A model generated the notes under the pieces. It searched no databases. It was not told the DNA's origin and was given only the letters and a program-made list of their open reading frames with translations. Below, in pieces: positions 16,716 through 26,408 of a DNA stretch of 64,000 bases. Numbering within the stretch: the first letter of the stretch is position 1; every line of letters starts with the position of its first letter. A program made the position numbers and the translations under genes. Source of the stretch: Mucilaginibacter phenanthrenivorans (GTDB taxonomy: Bacteria; Bacteroidota; Bacteroidia; Sphingobacteriales; Sphingobacteriaceae); the NCBI RefSeq assembly GCF_024721155.1, contig NZ_JAHVAP010000007.1:248001-312000 (forward strand). The letters run 5' to 3'.

Positions 16716-18794
16716 TTACCAAACCTTTGTCCTGTCCTCCGGCTTTTTATACATTTTATCGCCCGGTTTAACACCAAACGCCTTATACCACGCATCAATA
16801 TTAGTGAGCGGTGCATCAGTACGATATTGTTCCGGCGAGTGCGGATCGGTTAAGATGCGCTGAGCCGCAGCCTCAGGGCGTTGTGAGCTTCTCCAAACCT
16901 GTGCCCATGACAGGAAGAAACGCTGATCGGGCGTGAAGCCATCAATTTTTGTGTTTGATTTGCCTTCCTTAGTTTTCTTGAACGCCGCGTAGGCAACATT
17001 TAATCCACCAAGATCTGCAAGGTTTTCGCCTAAGGTTAACTTACCATTCACGTGGATGGTATCAACAACGGTAAACTGGTTGTATTGATTTACCACCTGG
17101 TCGGCGCGGATTTTAAACTTATCAGCATCGTCCTTTGTCCACCAATCGCGCAGGGTGCCATCAGCATCGTATTGGCGGCCCTGGTCGTCAAATCCGTGCG
17201 TCATTTCGTGGCCGATTACCGCGCCTATACCGCCGTAATTAACGGCATCATCTGCACCAAAATCAAAGAATGGGAACTGGAGGATCCCCGCAGGGAAAAC
17301 AATCTCGTTATTGGTTGGGCTGTAGTAAGCGTTAACTGTCGGCGGACTCATGCCCCAGCGAGTTTTGTCAACTGGCTTACCTAACTGACTTACATTGTAA
17401 TTATATCTCCATTGCGAAATACGACGCAAGTTGCCGGAATAATCGCCTCTTTCAATCTCCAAACCGGCGTAGTCCTGCCATTTATCAGGATAGCCTATTT
17501 TAACCGTAAATGCAGCCAGTTTTTTCAAGGCACGGGCTTTTGTTTCCGGGCTCATCCATGTTAAGCCCTGGATGCGTTCGCCTAAGGTAACTTTCAGGTT
17601 ATTCACCAGGCTCGCCATGTATGCCTTGGCGGCAGGTGTGAAATATTTTTCTACATAGATCTGTCCAAGTAATTCACCAAGGCTGCCGTCAACCAGGCCC
17701 GACATGCGCTCATCGCGCGGTGCCTGTACCTTTTGGCCACTCAAAGCAGCGCTGAAATCAAAGCTTGCCTTAACAAATGGTGAACTAAGCGACGATGCAG
17801 ATCCTTTTAAAACGTTCCATTCCAGGTAGGTTTTCCAATCAGCAATAGGTGTTGCTGCTAACTGGGCATCCAGGGCCTTATAAAATTCAGGCGAGGAAAC
17901 GATAACGGTATCTTGCCCGGTGATTTTCATCAACGGTAATAACTGCGCCCAGTTTAAATGCGGGGTAAGCTTACCAAAATCCGTTACAGACAGTTTGTTG
18001 TAGGTTTTATTCGGGTCGCGCATGGCAACCCGGCTTAGTTGTGCCTTAGCAATCGCGGTTTCAATGGTGAATATCGTTTCTGCATTTTTTGCGGCATCAG
18101 CATCGCTTGCACCCGTCAGCTTATATAATGAAATGATGTATTGCTTGTAAGCAGCCTGGATCTTTTTGGTACGTGCGTCATCCTTTAAATAATTATCGCG
18201 GTCAGGTAAACTGGTGCCGCCCTGGCCAAAGCTTACGATGTTAACTGTGGGATGCTTTGAATCCTGGCCTACGCCAAAACCAAACAGGGGACTGCCTACA
18301 CCATTTGTGCGTTGGTAAACCGCTTCTTTTATTACACCATCGAGGTCGGATACCTTGGCAACGCGTTCCAGGTCAGGTTTTATTGGATCATATCCTTGTT
18401 TTTCTATTGTAAGGCTATCCATCCCGCTGGCATAAAGATCGCCAACACGTTGCCTCAAACTGCCTTTTGGTTCACGGGGTGTTTTGCTTACATCGTTCAG
18501 GATGCCAAGTAGTTTTTTGGTATTTTCCTCGTGAAGAATCCCGAAACTTCCCCAACGGGTTTCCTTTGCGGGGATAGCGTTGTTTTTTACCCAGCTACCA
18601 TCAGCGTATTCAAAAAAATCGTCACCGGGCTTTACGGAGAGATCCATGTTGGCAGGATCGATATATTTTTTGAGGTCTAATTTAACTTGGGGAGACTTTG
18701 ACTTGTCCTTAGTTTTTACCCCAACCTGGGCGGAAGCGCCCATAGACAGGCAGAGCATACCCATCAGCATAAAATTGTTTATGTTTTGTTTCAT
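16716..18794 (-). CDS. Secreted M13 family metallopeptidase (neprilysin/PepO type)
   Basis: 692 residues. Signal peptide MKQNINNFMLMGMLCLSMGASAQ, then a mature protein beginning near SPQVKLDLKKYIDPANMDLS. The large helical N-domain (peptidase M13 N) is followed by NAYYSPTNNEIVFPAGILQ, the zinc site VIGHEMTHGFDDQG (HExxH), and ENLADLGGLNVAY with the third zinc ligand (ExxAD). C-terminus has the family ending of the form PEQYRTDAPLTNIDAWYKAF. It degrades small peptides in the periplasm or outside. Length and motifs match intact family members. Confidence 0.95.
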   Translation of the reverse strand: MKQNINNFMLMGMLCLSMGASAQVGVKTKDKSKSPQVKLDLKKYIDPANMDLSVKPGDDFFEYADGSWVKNNAIPAKETRWGSFGILHEENTKKLLGILNDVSKTPREPKGSLRQRVGDLYASGMDSLTIEKQGYDPIKPDLERVAKVSDLDGVIKEAVYQRTNGVGSPLFGFGVGQDSKHPTVNIVSFGQGGTSLPDRDNYLKDDARTKKIQAAYKQYIISLYKLTGASDADAAKNAETIFTIETAIAKAQLSRVAMRDPNKTYNKLSVTDFGKLTPHLNWAQLLPLMKITGQDTVIVSSPEFYKALDAQLAATPIADWKTYLEWNVLKGSASSLSSPFVKASFDFSAALSGQKVQAPRDERMSGLVDGSLGELLGQIYVEKYFTPAAKAYMASLVNNLKVTLGERIQGLTWMSPETKARALKKLAAFTVKIGYPDKWQDYAGLEIERGDYSGNLRRISQWRYNYNVSQLGKPVDKTRWGMSPPTVNAYYSPTNNEIVFPAGILQFPFFDFGADDAVNYGGIGAVIGHEMTHGFDDQGRQYDADGTLRDWWTKDDADKFKIRADQVVNQYNQFTVVDTIHVNGKLTLGENLADLGGLNVAYAAFKKTKEGKSNTKIDGFTPDQRFFLSWAQVWRSSQRPEAAAQRILTDPHSPEQYRTDAPLTNIDAWYKAFGVKPGDKMYKKPEDRTKVW

Positions 18795-19008
18795 ATCAGT
18801 TACTGAAAACTAAAGTTAATAAAATTAGGAAGCAAGCCTGCAAACAGGCATTAGGGGACGCTAACGATTAAACCACTTTACTAAGAACGACGAGCGTGCT
18901 TTTTTAAGCATTTCCAGCAGAAAACGGTGTAAGGGCAGTGTTTTGATGGACATGGGGGCCTTTTTAGATTAAACTTTTTAATTGTAAAAATATTGTGATG
19001 GAAGGAAG
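18795..19008. other. Non-coding stretch
   Basis: No gene seen. It contains GCAAGCCTGCAAACAGGC, a small hairpin just upstream of the M13 gene start, and no clear promoter. Confidence 0.5.
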
Positions 19009-19200
19009 TTCATGGTTGATAGTTCATGGTTCATAGTAAAATAGGCAGAGTTCATGGTTCATGGTTCATGGTTCATGGTTCATGGATCATGGAAAAAAAG
19101 CGATTGGGTGTAATTTTCTCTGAAGATTTTTTACGGAAGATGATCGCTAAAGACCAATTCCACTACAAAAAACCATGAACCATGAACCATGATCCATGAA
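19009..19200. repeat. Intergenic word array (GTTCATG type) upstream of valS
   Basis: Left arm: two scattered then about six tandem copies of the 7 bp word GGTTCAT, one changed to GGATCAT. About 80 unique bases follow. Right arm: CCATGAACCATGAACCATGA and TCCATGAAC, the reverse words, again with one ATCC variant. The right arm ends eight bases before the valS promoter box. Confidence 0.92.
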
Positions 19201-19207
19201 CTATTCT

Positions 19208-19215
19208 TAAATTTG
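19208..19215 (+). promoter_or_regulatory. Likely -7 box of valS
   Basis: TAAATTTG matches TAnnTTTG exactly and ends seven bases before the valS ATG, implying a very short or absent leader. Confidence 0.6.
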
Positions 19216-19222
19216 CAGCCTT

Positions 19223-21862
19223 ATGAATATTTCTAAAACATACCTGCCCAAAGAAGCTGAAGAAAAGTGGTACAGTTACTGGTTAAAGCACGATTTTTTT
19301 AAATCGGTGCCTGACGAACGCGAGCCTTACACCATTGTAATCCCTCCGCCAAACGTCACCGGGGTGCTGCACATGGGGCATATGTTGAACAATACCATAC
19401 AGGATGTATTGATCCGTCGTGCCCGCATGAAGGGTAAAAACGCCTGCTGGGTACCTGGTACCGACCATGCCAGTATTGCTACTGAGGCAAAGGTTGTTGC
19501 CATGCTAAAGGAACGCGGGATCGGTAAAAAGGACCTTACCCGCCCCGAATTTTTGGCCTACGCCTGGGAATGGAAGGAAAAATACGGCGGTATCATCCTT
19601 GATCAGCTTAAAAAATTAGGCGCATCTTGTGATTGGGATCGTACGCGATTTACCATGGAGGATGATCTTTCGGAAGCCGTAATTGATACTTTTATACACT
19701 TTTACAAAAAAGGCTTGATCTACCGTGGTGTACGCATGGTAAATTGGGATCCGCAGGGAAAAACTGCGGTGAGTGATGAAGAAGTTATCCGCAAGGAAGT
19801 TAATCAGAAGCTTTATTATATCAAATACAATGTAGTAGGTGAGGGCTCAAATACTGAGTTCCTTACTATTGCTACCACCCGTCCTGAAACTATCATGGCT
19901 GATGCAGCAATCTGTATCAATCCTAATGACGAGCGCTACTTTCATTTACACGGTAAAAAGGTGTTGATCCCGCTTATTAACAGGGAGATCCCCGTTATAT
20001 TGGACGAGTATGTTACCATGGATTTTGGTACCGGCTGCTTAAAGGTAACGCCTGCGCATGATCTGAATGACTACGAACTCGGCCAGAAACATAACCTGCC
20101 AGTTATCGATATTTTAAACGATGACGGCACGCTGAATGAAAAGGCACAGATCTTAGTAGGCGAGGACCGTTTTGCTGCCCGTAAAAAAATCGCCGTTTTG
20201 CTTGAAGCTGATGGTTATTTAGATAAAGTTGAAGACTACAAATCACAGATAGGTTTTTCAGAACGGACCGATGCAGTTATTGAACCAAAGCTTTCTATGC
20301 AATGGTTTTGCAAGATGGACGAAATGGCCAAACCTGCACTGGATTACGTGCTGAAGGGCGATATAAAATTGATTCCCGAAAAATTCACCAATACCTACCG
20401 CCATTGGATGGAGAATGTAAAGGATTGGTGTATCAGTCGCCAGTTATGGTGGGGGCAGCAAATCCCGGCGTGGTATTTACCAAACGGGCAGTTTGTTATT
20501 GCTAAAACTGCGGAGGAAGCGCTTGAACTTGCAAACGCATCGACTCCGGGCTCCGGACTTACGACTTTAGACTTAAAACAGGACGAGGACGTACTAGACA
20601 CCTGGTTTTCGTCATGGTTATGGCCGATCTCGGTATTTGACGGATTTAAAGATCCGAACAATGCCGATATCAACTATTACTACCCAACAAACGACCTGGT
20701 TACAGCTCCTGAGATCCTTTTCTTCTGGGTGGCCAGGATGATTATGGCCGGTCACGAATTCAGGGGCGAGGCTCCGTTTAAAAACGTTTACTTAACCGGT
20801 ATTGTTAGAGATAAGCTTGGTCGCAAGATGTCTAAGTCCCTGGGTAATTCGCCTGATCCGCTGGAACTGATCGAGAAGTTCGGGGCCGATGGCGTTAGGG
20901 TAGGTATGCTGCTTTGCTCGCCTGCCGGTAACGACCTGATGTTTGATGAAAGCTATTGCGAACAAGGGCGCAATTTCGCCAACAAGATCTGGAATGCATT
21001 TAAGCTGATAAAAGGCTGGGAGGTTGATGAGAACCTTGTAAACCCTAACGAAGTTGCCATAGAATGGTTCGACAGCAGGTTTAACCAGGCTTTAACAGAG
21101 ATAGAGAGTAACTTTGAGCAGTTCCGCCTTTCGGAAGCTTTAATGGCTACTTATAAGCTGGTTTGGGACGATTTCTGTGCGTGGTACCTGGAGATGATCA
21201 AGCCGGTTTACCAACATCCTATCGACAGGGAAACTTATGATAAAACCATTGCGTTTTTCGAAAATATCCTGAAGATCCTGCATCCTTTTATGCCATTTAT
21301 TACTGAAGAACTATGGCATGATGAGTTGTTTGGCGACCGCTCAGAATTGGATTGCTGCATCGTTGCCCAATTACCAAAATATGGGCAAATAAATACCCGG
21401 CTATTGGATGATATTGAAATTGTAAAACAAATTATCACGCAGGTTAGGAATATTCGCAACGCAAAACAAATCTCTCCAAAAGAAAAACTGGACCTTTCGG
21501 TTAAGGCAAACTCTGAGGTTGCTTACAACTTGTACGGATTAATTATAACTAAACTTGGGAACATCAGCACCTTTGGTTTTACTACCGATAAGCTGGCACA
21601 AGCTGCAGGGTTTATGGTCTCAACTGATGAGTTTTACGTGCCGCTGGAGGAAAGTATTGACCCTGTTGCTGAGTGTGAAAAACTAAATAAGGAGAAGGAT
21701 TATTTAACCGGATTCTTAAAGGCTGTTAACTCTAAGTTAGGAAATGAACGCTTCATGGCTAACGCAAAACCAGAGATTATTGAGGTTGAGTTAAAGAAGA
21801 AGGCCGATGCAGAAGCTAAACTAAAAATACTGGAGGAGAACCTCGCGGCTTTGGCTTGTTAA
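19223..21862 (+). CDS. valS: Valyl-tRNA synthetase
   Basis: 879 residues. Class I signature HMGH in PPPNVTGVLHMGHML (residues 40-54), the editing (CP1) domain with TTRPETIMAD and the GTGxxKVTPAHD variant GTGCLKVTPAHDLNDY, and the second signature KMSKS in GRKMSKSLGNSPDP (near 535). A C-terminal anticodon-binding helical domain is followed by the coiled-coil arm. It charges tRNA-Val and edits threonine. The start at 19223 is immediately after a TAnnTTTG box, with no room for a ribosome site of usual length. Confidence 0.97.
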   Translation: MNISKTYLPKEAEEKWYSYWLKHDFFKSVPDEREPYTIVIPPPNVTGVLHMGHMLNNTIQDVLIRRARMKGKNACWVPGTDHASIATEAKVVAMLKERGIGKKDLTRPEFLAYAWEWKEKYGGIILDQLKKLGASCDWDRTRFTMEDDLSEAVIDTFIHFYKKGLIYRGVRMVNWDPQGKTAVSDEEVIRKEVNQKLYYIKYNVVGEGSNTEFLTIATTRPETIMADAAICINPNDERYFHLHGKKVLIPLINREIPVILDEYVTMDFGTGCLKVTPAHDLNDYELGQKHNLPVIDILNDDGTLNEKAQILVGEDRFAARKKIAVLLEADGYLDKVEDYKSQIGFSERTDAVIEPKLSMQWFCKMDEMAKPALDYVLKGDIKLIPEKFTNTYRHWMENVKDWCISRQLWWGQQIPAWYLPNGQFVIAKTAEEALELANASTPGSGLTTLDLKQDEDVLDTWFSSWLWPISVFDGFKDPNNADINYYYPTNDLVTAPEILFFWVARMIMAGHEFRGEAPFKNVYLTGIVRDKLGRKMSKSLGNSPDPLELIEKFGADGVRVGMLLCSPAGNDLMFDESYCEQGRNFANKIWNAFKLIKGWEVDENLVNPNEVAIEWFDSRFNQALTEIESNFEQFRLSEALMATYKLVWDDFCAWYLEMIKPVYQHPIDRETYDKTIAFFENILKILHPFMPFITEELWHDELFGDRSELDCCIVAQLPKYGQINTRLLDDIEIVKQIITQVRNIRNAKQISPKEKLDLSVKANSEVAYNLYGLIITKLGNISTFGFTTDKLAQAAGFMVSTDEFYVPLEESIDPVAECEKLNKEKDYLTGFLKAVNSKLGNERFMANAKPEIIEVELKKKADAEAKLKILEENLAALAC

Positions 21863-21974
21863 TTGCATATATGCTTGCGATAAATTATTGGGAGCAGGGG
21901 GTTTAACTTTTTTTTAGACCCCTTGTTATTCCTGATTTTTATGAGCAACTTTAACAGCTAAGTGCCAATTCTTA

Positions 21975-23792
21975 ATGAGCAAGGACGCCGGTTTTTTTAA
22001 TTTTTCATTAGCCAAGATACTTTCTGATAGCCAGTCCATTCTTGATCAGGCACGCATCCGCTTACTTTATTATGGCTTTTACATCATATTTGTTGCGGCC
22101 TTCGGCTTGTTTCTTAGTGTCTACCTGCAGCATTTAACATTACTTACTACTACTTCCGGTATAGTACTTATTTGTATTGCGGCTTTATTCAAGTACCTTA
22201 CATGGGCGCCCCGATGGCGGCGGGTATCACATGCGCTATTGCTTATGGCTACCCTGGTTAACCTGAGCAATGTTTTTATAGTAATTCAAAAGGTTGATAT
22301 CATTACCATACAGGTGATTTTGATGGTGATTTTGTTCGGCTATTATATGTTGGGCCAGCGCGTAGGCCTCCTGTATTCGCTTATCAATATTATTCCGGTA
22401 CTGGTATTTTATGTGCTAAACTACAACGAAAGTTACTTTATAGCCCTGAAGCCCGAACAGGTGGATCAAAGCACGATAATCATTAGCATGTTCGCTAATT
22501 TTATCATCATTATATATATCCACAGCCATTTTTATAGCGCGTTTATTAAGAATATAAAACAGCTAAAAGAAACCGGCCAGGAACAGGCCATCCTGAACAG
22601 TAAGCTGGAATATGCGATCGAAAAAGCCGAGAAATCGTCACAGATAAAATCGGAATTTTTGGCCACTATGTCGCACGAGATCCGAACGCCGCTGAACGCA
22701 ATAGTTGGGATGAGCAACGTAATGATAATGGCTAACCCCCGTGATGACCAACGGGAAAACCTCAACGTATTAAAATCCTCCGCTAATAATTTACAATCGA
22801 TAGTGAATGACGTGCTCGATTTTAATAAGATAGAGGCGGGGAAGGTGATGTTTGAAAATGTGAAGTTTAACCTGGTTGACCTGCTGCAGAACATGTGCGC
22901 GGCGCAACGCCTGAAGGCAGAGGAAAAGGGGCTTAAATTTGCCCTGAAAATTGATCCCACCCTTAACAACCGGGTTCTTTTTGGCGATCCTACCCGCCTG
23001 AACCAGATATTATTTAACCTGGTTAGCAATGCCATAAAGTTCACGAGCACCGGCAGTATTTATGTGAAGGCTTTCTGTTACGAGAATCAAAATTCAAAAG
23101 TGAGGGTAACCTTTACCGTAAAGGATACCGGTATCGGGATCGATAAAAGCAATCTTGAAAGCATTTTTGAACCCTTTACCCAGGAATCAATTACCACCAC
23201 CCGCCAATATGGAGGCACGGGTATGGGCCTTGCCATTGTAAAGCGTTTACTGGCATTGCAGGGGCTGCATATGCATGTATCAAGTAAGGTAGGTGAAGGC
23301 TCCGAATTTTCATTTAACATGGAATTTGCCGTGTCATCATCAAATATTAACGAGATTGGGGAGAACCACCCGTCGTTAAAAAATACAGAGATGCTGAGCA
23401 ATCTTAATATGTTAATTGCTGAAGATAACCCTGTGAATGTATTGTTGATGAGGAAACTGCTTTCCAGGTGGAAAATTAAGCCAACTATAGCTGATAACGG
23501 CGAACACGCCATAGAAATTTTTAAAAGCGGCAGTTTTGATATTATTTTAATGGACCTGCAGATGCCCGTTATGAACGGTTTTGATGCTGCAATTCAAATA
23601 AGAAAATTGCCTGATATGAAAAAAGCCAATGTTCCTATCATTGCCCTAACTGCTGCCGCCTTGCTTGACATTGAAGAGCAAATTTTTAATGCCGGCATGA
23701 ATGATTATGTATCCAAACCATTTAAGCCGGAAGAACTGATGGAAAAGATCCAGAACCTGGTTTTTGCCGGCGCTGGTCAGCGCGTATCGTAG
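21975..23792 (+). CDS. Membrane hybrid histidine kinase with receiver domain
   Basis: 605 residues. Six or so hydrophobic segments fill residues 28-195 with no separate periplasmic sensor domain. A short coiled coil (about 195-225) leads to the HisKA domain with the phospho-accepting His in FLATMSHEIRTPLNAIVG (near 233), then HATPase_c with NLVSNAIKFTSTG, DTGIGID and GGTGMGLAI. A receiver domain follows with Asp in IILMDLQMPVMNGFDA (near 525) and the Lys in YVSKPFKPEEL. No output domain and no adjacent response regulator, so the phosphate probably passes to a protein encoded elsewhere. The 3' end overlaps the convergent HsdR_N gene by 16 bases. Confidence 0.94.
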   Translation: MSKDAGFFNFSLAKILSDSQSILDQARIRLLYYGFYIIFVAAFGLFLSVYLQHLTLLTTTSGIVLICIAALFKYLTWAPRWRRVSHALLLMATLVNLSNVFIVIQKVDIITIQVILMVILFGYYMLGQRVGLLYSLINIIPVLVFYVLNYNESYFIALKPEQVDQSTIIISMFANFIIIIYIHSHFYSAFIKNIKQLKETGQEQAILNSKLEYAIEKAEKSSQIKSEFLATMSHEIRTPLNAIVGMSNVMIMANPRDDQRENLNVLKSSANNLQSIVNDVLDFNKIEAGKVMFENVKFNLVDLLQNMCAAQRLKAEEKGLKFALKIDPTLNNRVLFGDPTRLNQILFNLVSNAIKFTSTGSIYVKAFCYENQNSKVRVTFTVKDTGIGIDKSNLESIFEPFTQESITTTRQYGGTGMGLAIVKRLLALQGLHMHVSSKVGEGSEFSFNMEFAVSSSNINEIGENHPSLKNTEMLSNLNMLIAEDNPVNVLLMRKLLSRWKIKPTIADNGEHAIEIFKSGSFDIILMDLQMPVMNGFDAAIQIRKLPDMKKANVPIIALTAAALLDIEEQIFNAGMNDYVSKPFKPEELMEKIQNLVFAGAGQRVS

Positions 23793-24235
23793 GCTGGCAA
23801 CTCCTCAATAAATTTATAATCCTTTTTGTCAAAATCTATCAGGCAAAAATAATGTTGCAGGCCATTTGTAACAGCAAGCAGCTTTACCTTATGAACCATA
23901 TTATACCGGGCAATTTGGTCGAACGTTTTTTGATCGATGGGTACAGAGGGCGCCTTGCATTCAACTAATAGTATTTTCTCGCCTGCCGGGTTATAAACCA
24001 CGATATCCGTGCGCTTGGCCATTCCGTGAAGTTTGTGGCCGCCCTCCAGCTTTATCAAGGTTTTAGGATATTTTTTTTGATTTATAAGGTATTGAACAAA
24101 ATGCTGGCGTACCCATTCCTCGGGGGTAATAATGATCTCCCTTTTCCGGATCACATCAAACAAAGTTAACTGGCCGTTATGGTCGTTTATTTTGAATGGG
24201 TATGGTGGAAGATTAAGCGGCAACAGCAGTTCCAT
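23777..24235 (-). CDS. HsdR N-terminal-type (PD-(D/E)XK fold) protein
   Basis: 152 residues, cytosolic. KRTDIVVYNPAGEKILLVEC followed by KAP contains the Asp and the Glu-x-Lys of a PD-(D/E)XK nuclease core; ITPEEWVRQHFVQYLI is the typical helix before it. It matches the small family annotated as type I restriction enzyme R protein N-terminal domain, found alone in many Bacteroidota without other restriction genes, as here. It may bind or cut DNA, but no partner suggests restriction. Convergent and overlapping with the kinase gene by 16 bases. Confidence 0.88.
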   Translation of the reverse strand: MELLLPLNLPPYPFKINDHNGQLTLFDVIRKREIIITPEEWVRQHFVQYLINQKKYPKTLIKLEGGHKLHGMAKRTDIVVYNPAGEKILLVECKAPSVPIDQKTFDQIARYNMVHKVKLLAVTNGLQHYFCLIDFDKKDYKFIEELPAYDTR

Positions 24236-24280
24236 ATCGCGAAAATGGAAATTTATCGGGGGGAATCCTAATGTTTGTCA

Positions 24281-24349
24281 GTGAGGAATGAATAGGTAGT
24301 TGTGAATGTTAATGATCTGCTAGTTATTCGCCCACTCACCATTCACCAA
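24281..24349. repeat. Short word array (GTGAATG type) upstream of holA
   Basis: GTGAGGAATGAAT and TGTGAATG on the left; CACTCACCATTCACC in the opposite sense on the right. A TTATTTTG sequence resembling the -7 box follows directly (24356-24363). Confidence 0.6.
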
Positions 24350-24372
24350 AAATCCTTATTTTGCCCCTTGAA

Positions 24373-25395
24373 ATGACGGCGACAGATATCATAAAAGATC
24401 TTAAGAATAAAAAGTATAAACCCTTGTATTTGCTGCATGGGGAGGAACCTTATTTTATTGATTTGGTGGGGGAGTTTGTGGAGCGTAAACTTTTATCGGA
24501 GGCTGAGAAGGGCTTTAACCAAACAGTTTTATACGGTAAGGATACGGATATAATGACTGTACTAAACGCTTCAAAGCGTTACCCAATGATGGCCGACTAC
24601 CAGGTGGTGCTGGTAAAGGAGGCGCAGGATATGAAATGGGGAAGCGATGATGCCGATAAGAAGAGCATGAACCCACTGCTTAGTTACCTGGAAAACCCGC
24701 TGCCGAGTACCATCCTTGTTTTTTGTTACAAGTACGGGAAGTTTGATAAGCGCAAAAAGACTTACAAGGCCATTGAAAAGAACGGGCTCATTTTTGAGTC
24801 GGCGGCTTTGTACGATAGTAAGATTCCGGCGTGGATAGAGGGTTTTATTGCGGATAAGGGCTATAAGATAAATCCGCAAGCCTCCCTTATGCTGGCTGAA
24901 TACCTCGGTAACGACCTTTCCAAGATCAGCAACGAGCTTGAAAAGCTGATGCTGAATGTACAGGCGGGGCAGGAGATCACCCTGAAGCATATCCATGATA
25001 ACATAGGCATCAGCAAGGAATATAATGTGTTTGAACTGCAGGCCGCGCTTGGCAGAAAGGACGCATTCAAGGCAAACCAGATCATCAATTATTTTGAGGC
25101 GAATCCAAAGTCGAACCCGATAGTGCTGGTTTTGGGGAATTTGAATAATTTTTTCAGCAAGGTACTTACCTATCACTATGTAAAGGATAAGTCGCCGGGG
25201 AATTTGGCGAGGGAACTGGGGGTGAGTCCGTATTTTATAAAGGACTATGAACAGGCTGCCCGCAGCTATAACTATGGCAAAACCATGCAGATCATCAGCT
25301 ACCTTCGCGAGTACGACCTCAAAAGCAAAGGCGTGGATTCAATGACCGATCATGGCGGACTGATGAAAGAACTGGTGTTTAAGATTTTGCATTGA
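24373..25395 (+). CDS. holA: DNA polymerase III subunit delta
   Basis: 340 residues from ATG 24373 (MTATDIIKDLKNKKYKPLYL). LLHGEEPYFID is the degenerate ATP-site-like opening of HolA, VLVKEAQDM and FCYKYGKFDKRKK follow, and the C-terminal clamp-loader collar domain ends NLARELGVSPYFIKDYEQAA. Delta opens the sliding clamp. Isolated gene. The start is 9 bases after a possible promoter box, so again a very short leader. Confidence 0.93.
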   Translation: MTATDIIKDLKNKKYKPLYLLHGEEPYFIDLVGEFVERKLLSEAEKGFNQTVLYGKDTDIMTVLNASKRYPMMADYQVVLVKEAQDMKWGSDDADKKSMNPLLSYLENPLPSTILVFCYKYGKFDKRKKTYKAIEKNGLIFESAALYDSKIPAWIEGFIADKGYKINPQASLMLAEYLGNDLSKISNELEKLMLNVQAGQEITLKHIHDNIGISKEYNVFELQAALGRKDAFKANQIINYFEANPKSNPIVLVLGNLNNFFSKVLTYHYVKDKSPGNLARELGVSPYFIKDYEQAARSYNYGKTMQIISYLREYDLKSKGVDSMTDHGGLMKELVFKILH

Positions 25396-25442
25396 GATTT
25401 ACCTTTTGAGACGTAGAAAGATGTCATTAAGTCAAGCTTTTT

Positions 25443-25612
25443 AGCCCTCCTTGTGCACAGCAAAGGGAGGGCAGGTCCAGCGAAGCGTCGACCGGGTGGG
25501 TAAATCTGCTCACGATGTTCACGCAATTGCATTGGCGCCAATGCACGGCGGTTTTACTCACCCCGCCGACGCTGCGCTGGGCGACCCTCTCTGCTCCGCA
25601 AAGAGGGTGAAA
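25443..25612. repeat. MITE-like composite inverted repeat
   Basis: The 298-base gap 25396-25693 has no gene. This element has several nested inverted pairs: GCCCTCC/GGAGGGC, CCAGCGAAGCGTCG facing CGACGCTGCGCTGG, ACCGGGTGGG facing CACCCCG, and CTCTGCTCCGCAAAGAG at the right. Its centre contains ATTGCATTGGCGCCAATGCA, also found in the loops of GTCATTGCGAGG copies 1 and 4. Confidence 0.75.
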
Positions 25613-25645
25613 AAGAGAAATGGACTTAACTTAGTGATATTGCAC

Positions 25646-25669
25646 GTAGACGCGATGCATCGCGTCTAC
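25646..25669. repeat. Perfect 24 bp palindrome
   Basis: GTAGACGCGATG followed by its exact complement, 24 bases before the next gene. A known kind of dispersed palindrome in several phyla, by its ACGCGATGCATCGCGT core. Confidence 0.85.
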
Positions 25670-25693
25670 CATTTATTTAATTAAATCAATCAC

Positions 25694-26392
25694 ATGGAAA
25701 ACTTAGAAAAGCAGGTTAAAATATTAAAGATCTACGCTATTGTACTCACACTGGTGGTAATAGGATTTATAGCCTATTCTATCAGCTTAAACAGCGGTCA
25801 TTATAAGGAAATAACTGCCGAACGCATAAACATCGTCGAGAAGACAGGAAGGCTGCGCATGGTGATCAGTAACAAGGAACGGCAACATCCCGGCCGGATG
25901 GACGATAAGGACCTGCCAACCCGCGATCGCCCCGCAGGCATGATATTTTTCAACGATGATGGCGATGAGGACGGCGGCCTGGTTTACGATGGCAATAAAA
26001 ACGGCGCCAGCATGACTTATTCTTTTGATCAGTATAAAAATGACCAGATCATGCAGCTGCAATACGACCAGGAAAAGGATCAAGGAAAAATGGTAAGGAG
26101 CTATGGTTTGAATATGTGGGACAGGAAGGATGAATTTACTCTCAGCAAACAACTTGCTTATTATGATTCATTGCAAAAGCTGAATGATACAGTTGCTTTT
26201 AAGGCAGGCATAGCGAAACTCAAAGCAGCCGGTAATACTCATCAGCGGCTGTTTGTAGGCAAAAATACAAAAGGCGAAGTAGGTTTGTTTTTAAATGATG
26301 CCAATGGCAAGCCCAGGCTCAATATCTACATAAATAAAGATAACCAGCCGGTTATAGAAACTTTGAACGAAAAGGGAGAGGTGGTAAAGTAA
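25694..26392 (+). CDS. Membrane-anchored protein of unknown function
   Basis: 232 residues. A coiled N-terminal stretch (MENLEKQVKILK) leads into one membrane segment (IYAIVLTLVVIGFIAYSISL, about 13-32); the rest is outside the cytosol. The outer part has ITAERINIVEKTGRLRMVIS, GMIFFNDDGDEDGGLVYDG and, near the end, RLFVGKNTKGEVGLFLNDAN, a repeat-like GxxGLFLxDxxGxPRL pattern. Similar anchored proteins are common in Bacteroidota without known role. ATG 13 bases after the AT-rich end of the repeat region. Confidence 0.85.
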   Translation: MENLEKQVKILKIYAIVLTLVVIGFIAYSISLNSGHYKEITAERINIVEKTGRLRMVISNKERQHPGRMDDKDLPTRDRPAGMIFFNDDGDEDGGLVYDGNKNGASMTYSFDQYKNDQIMQLQYDQEKDQGKMVRSYGLNMWDRKDEFTLSKQLAYYDSLQKLNDTVAFKAGIAKLKAAGNTHQRLFVGKNTKGEVGLFLNDANGKPRLNIYINKDNQPVIETLNEKGEVVK

Positions 26393-26408
26393 ACTTCTGT
26401 TATGCAGA

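Noticed and set aside
23777..24235. Part of a type I restriction system
   Set aside because: Only an HsdR_N-type domain is present; no HsdM, HsdS or helicase in the window.
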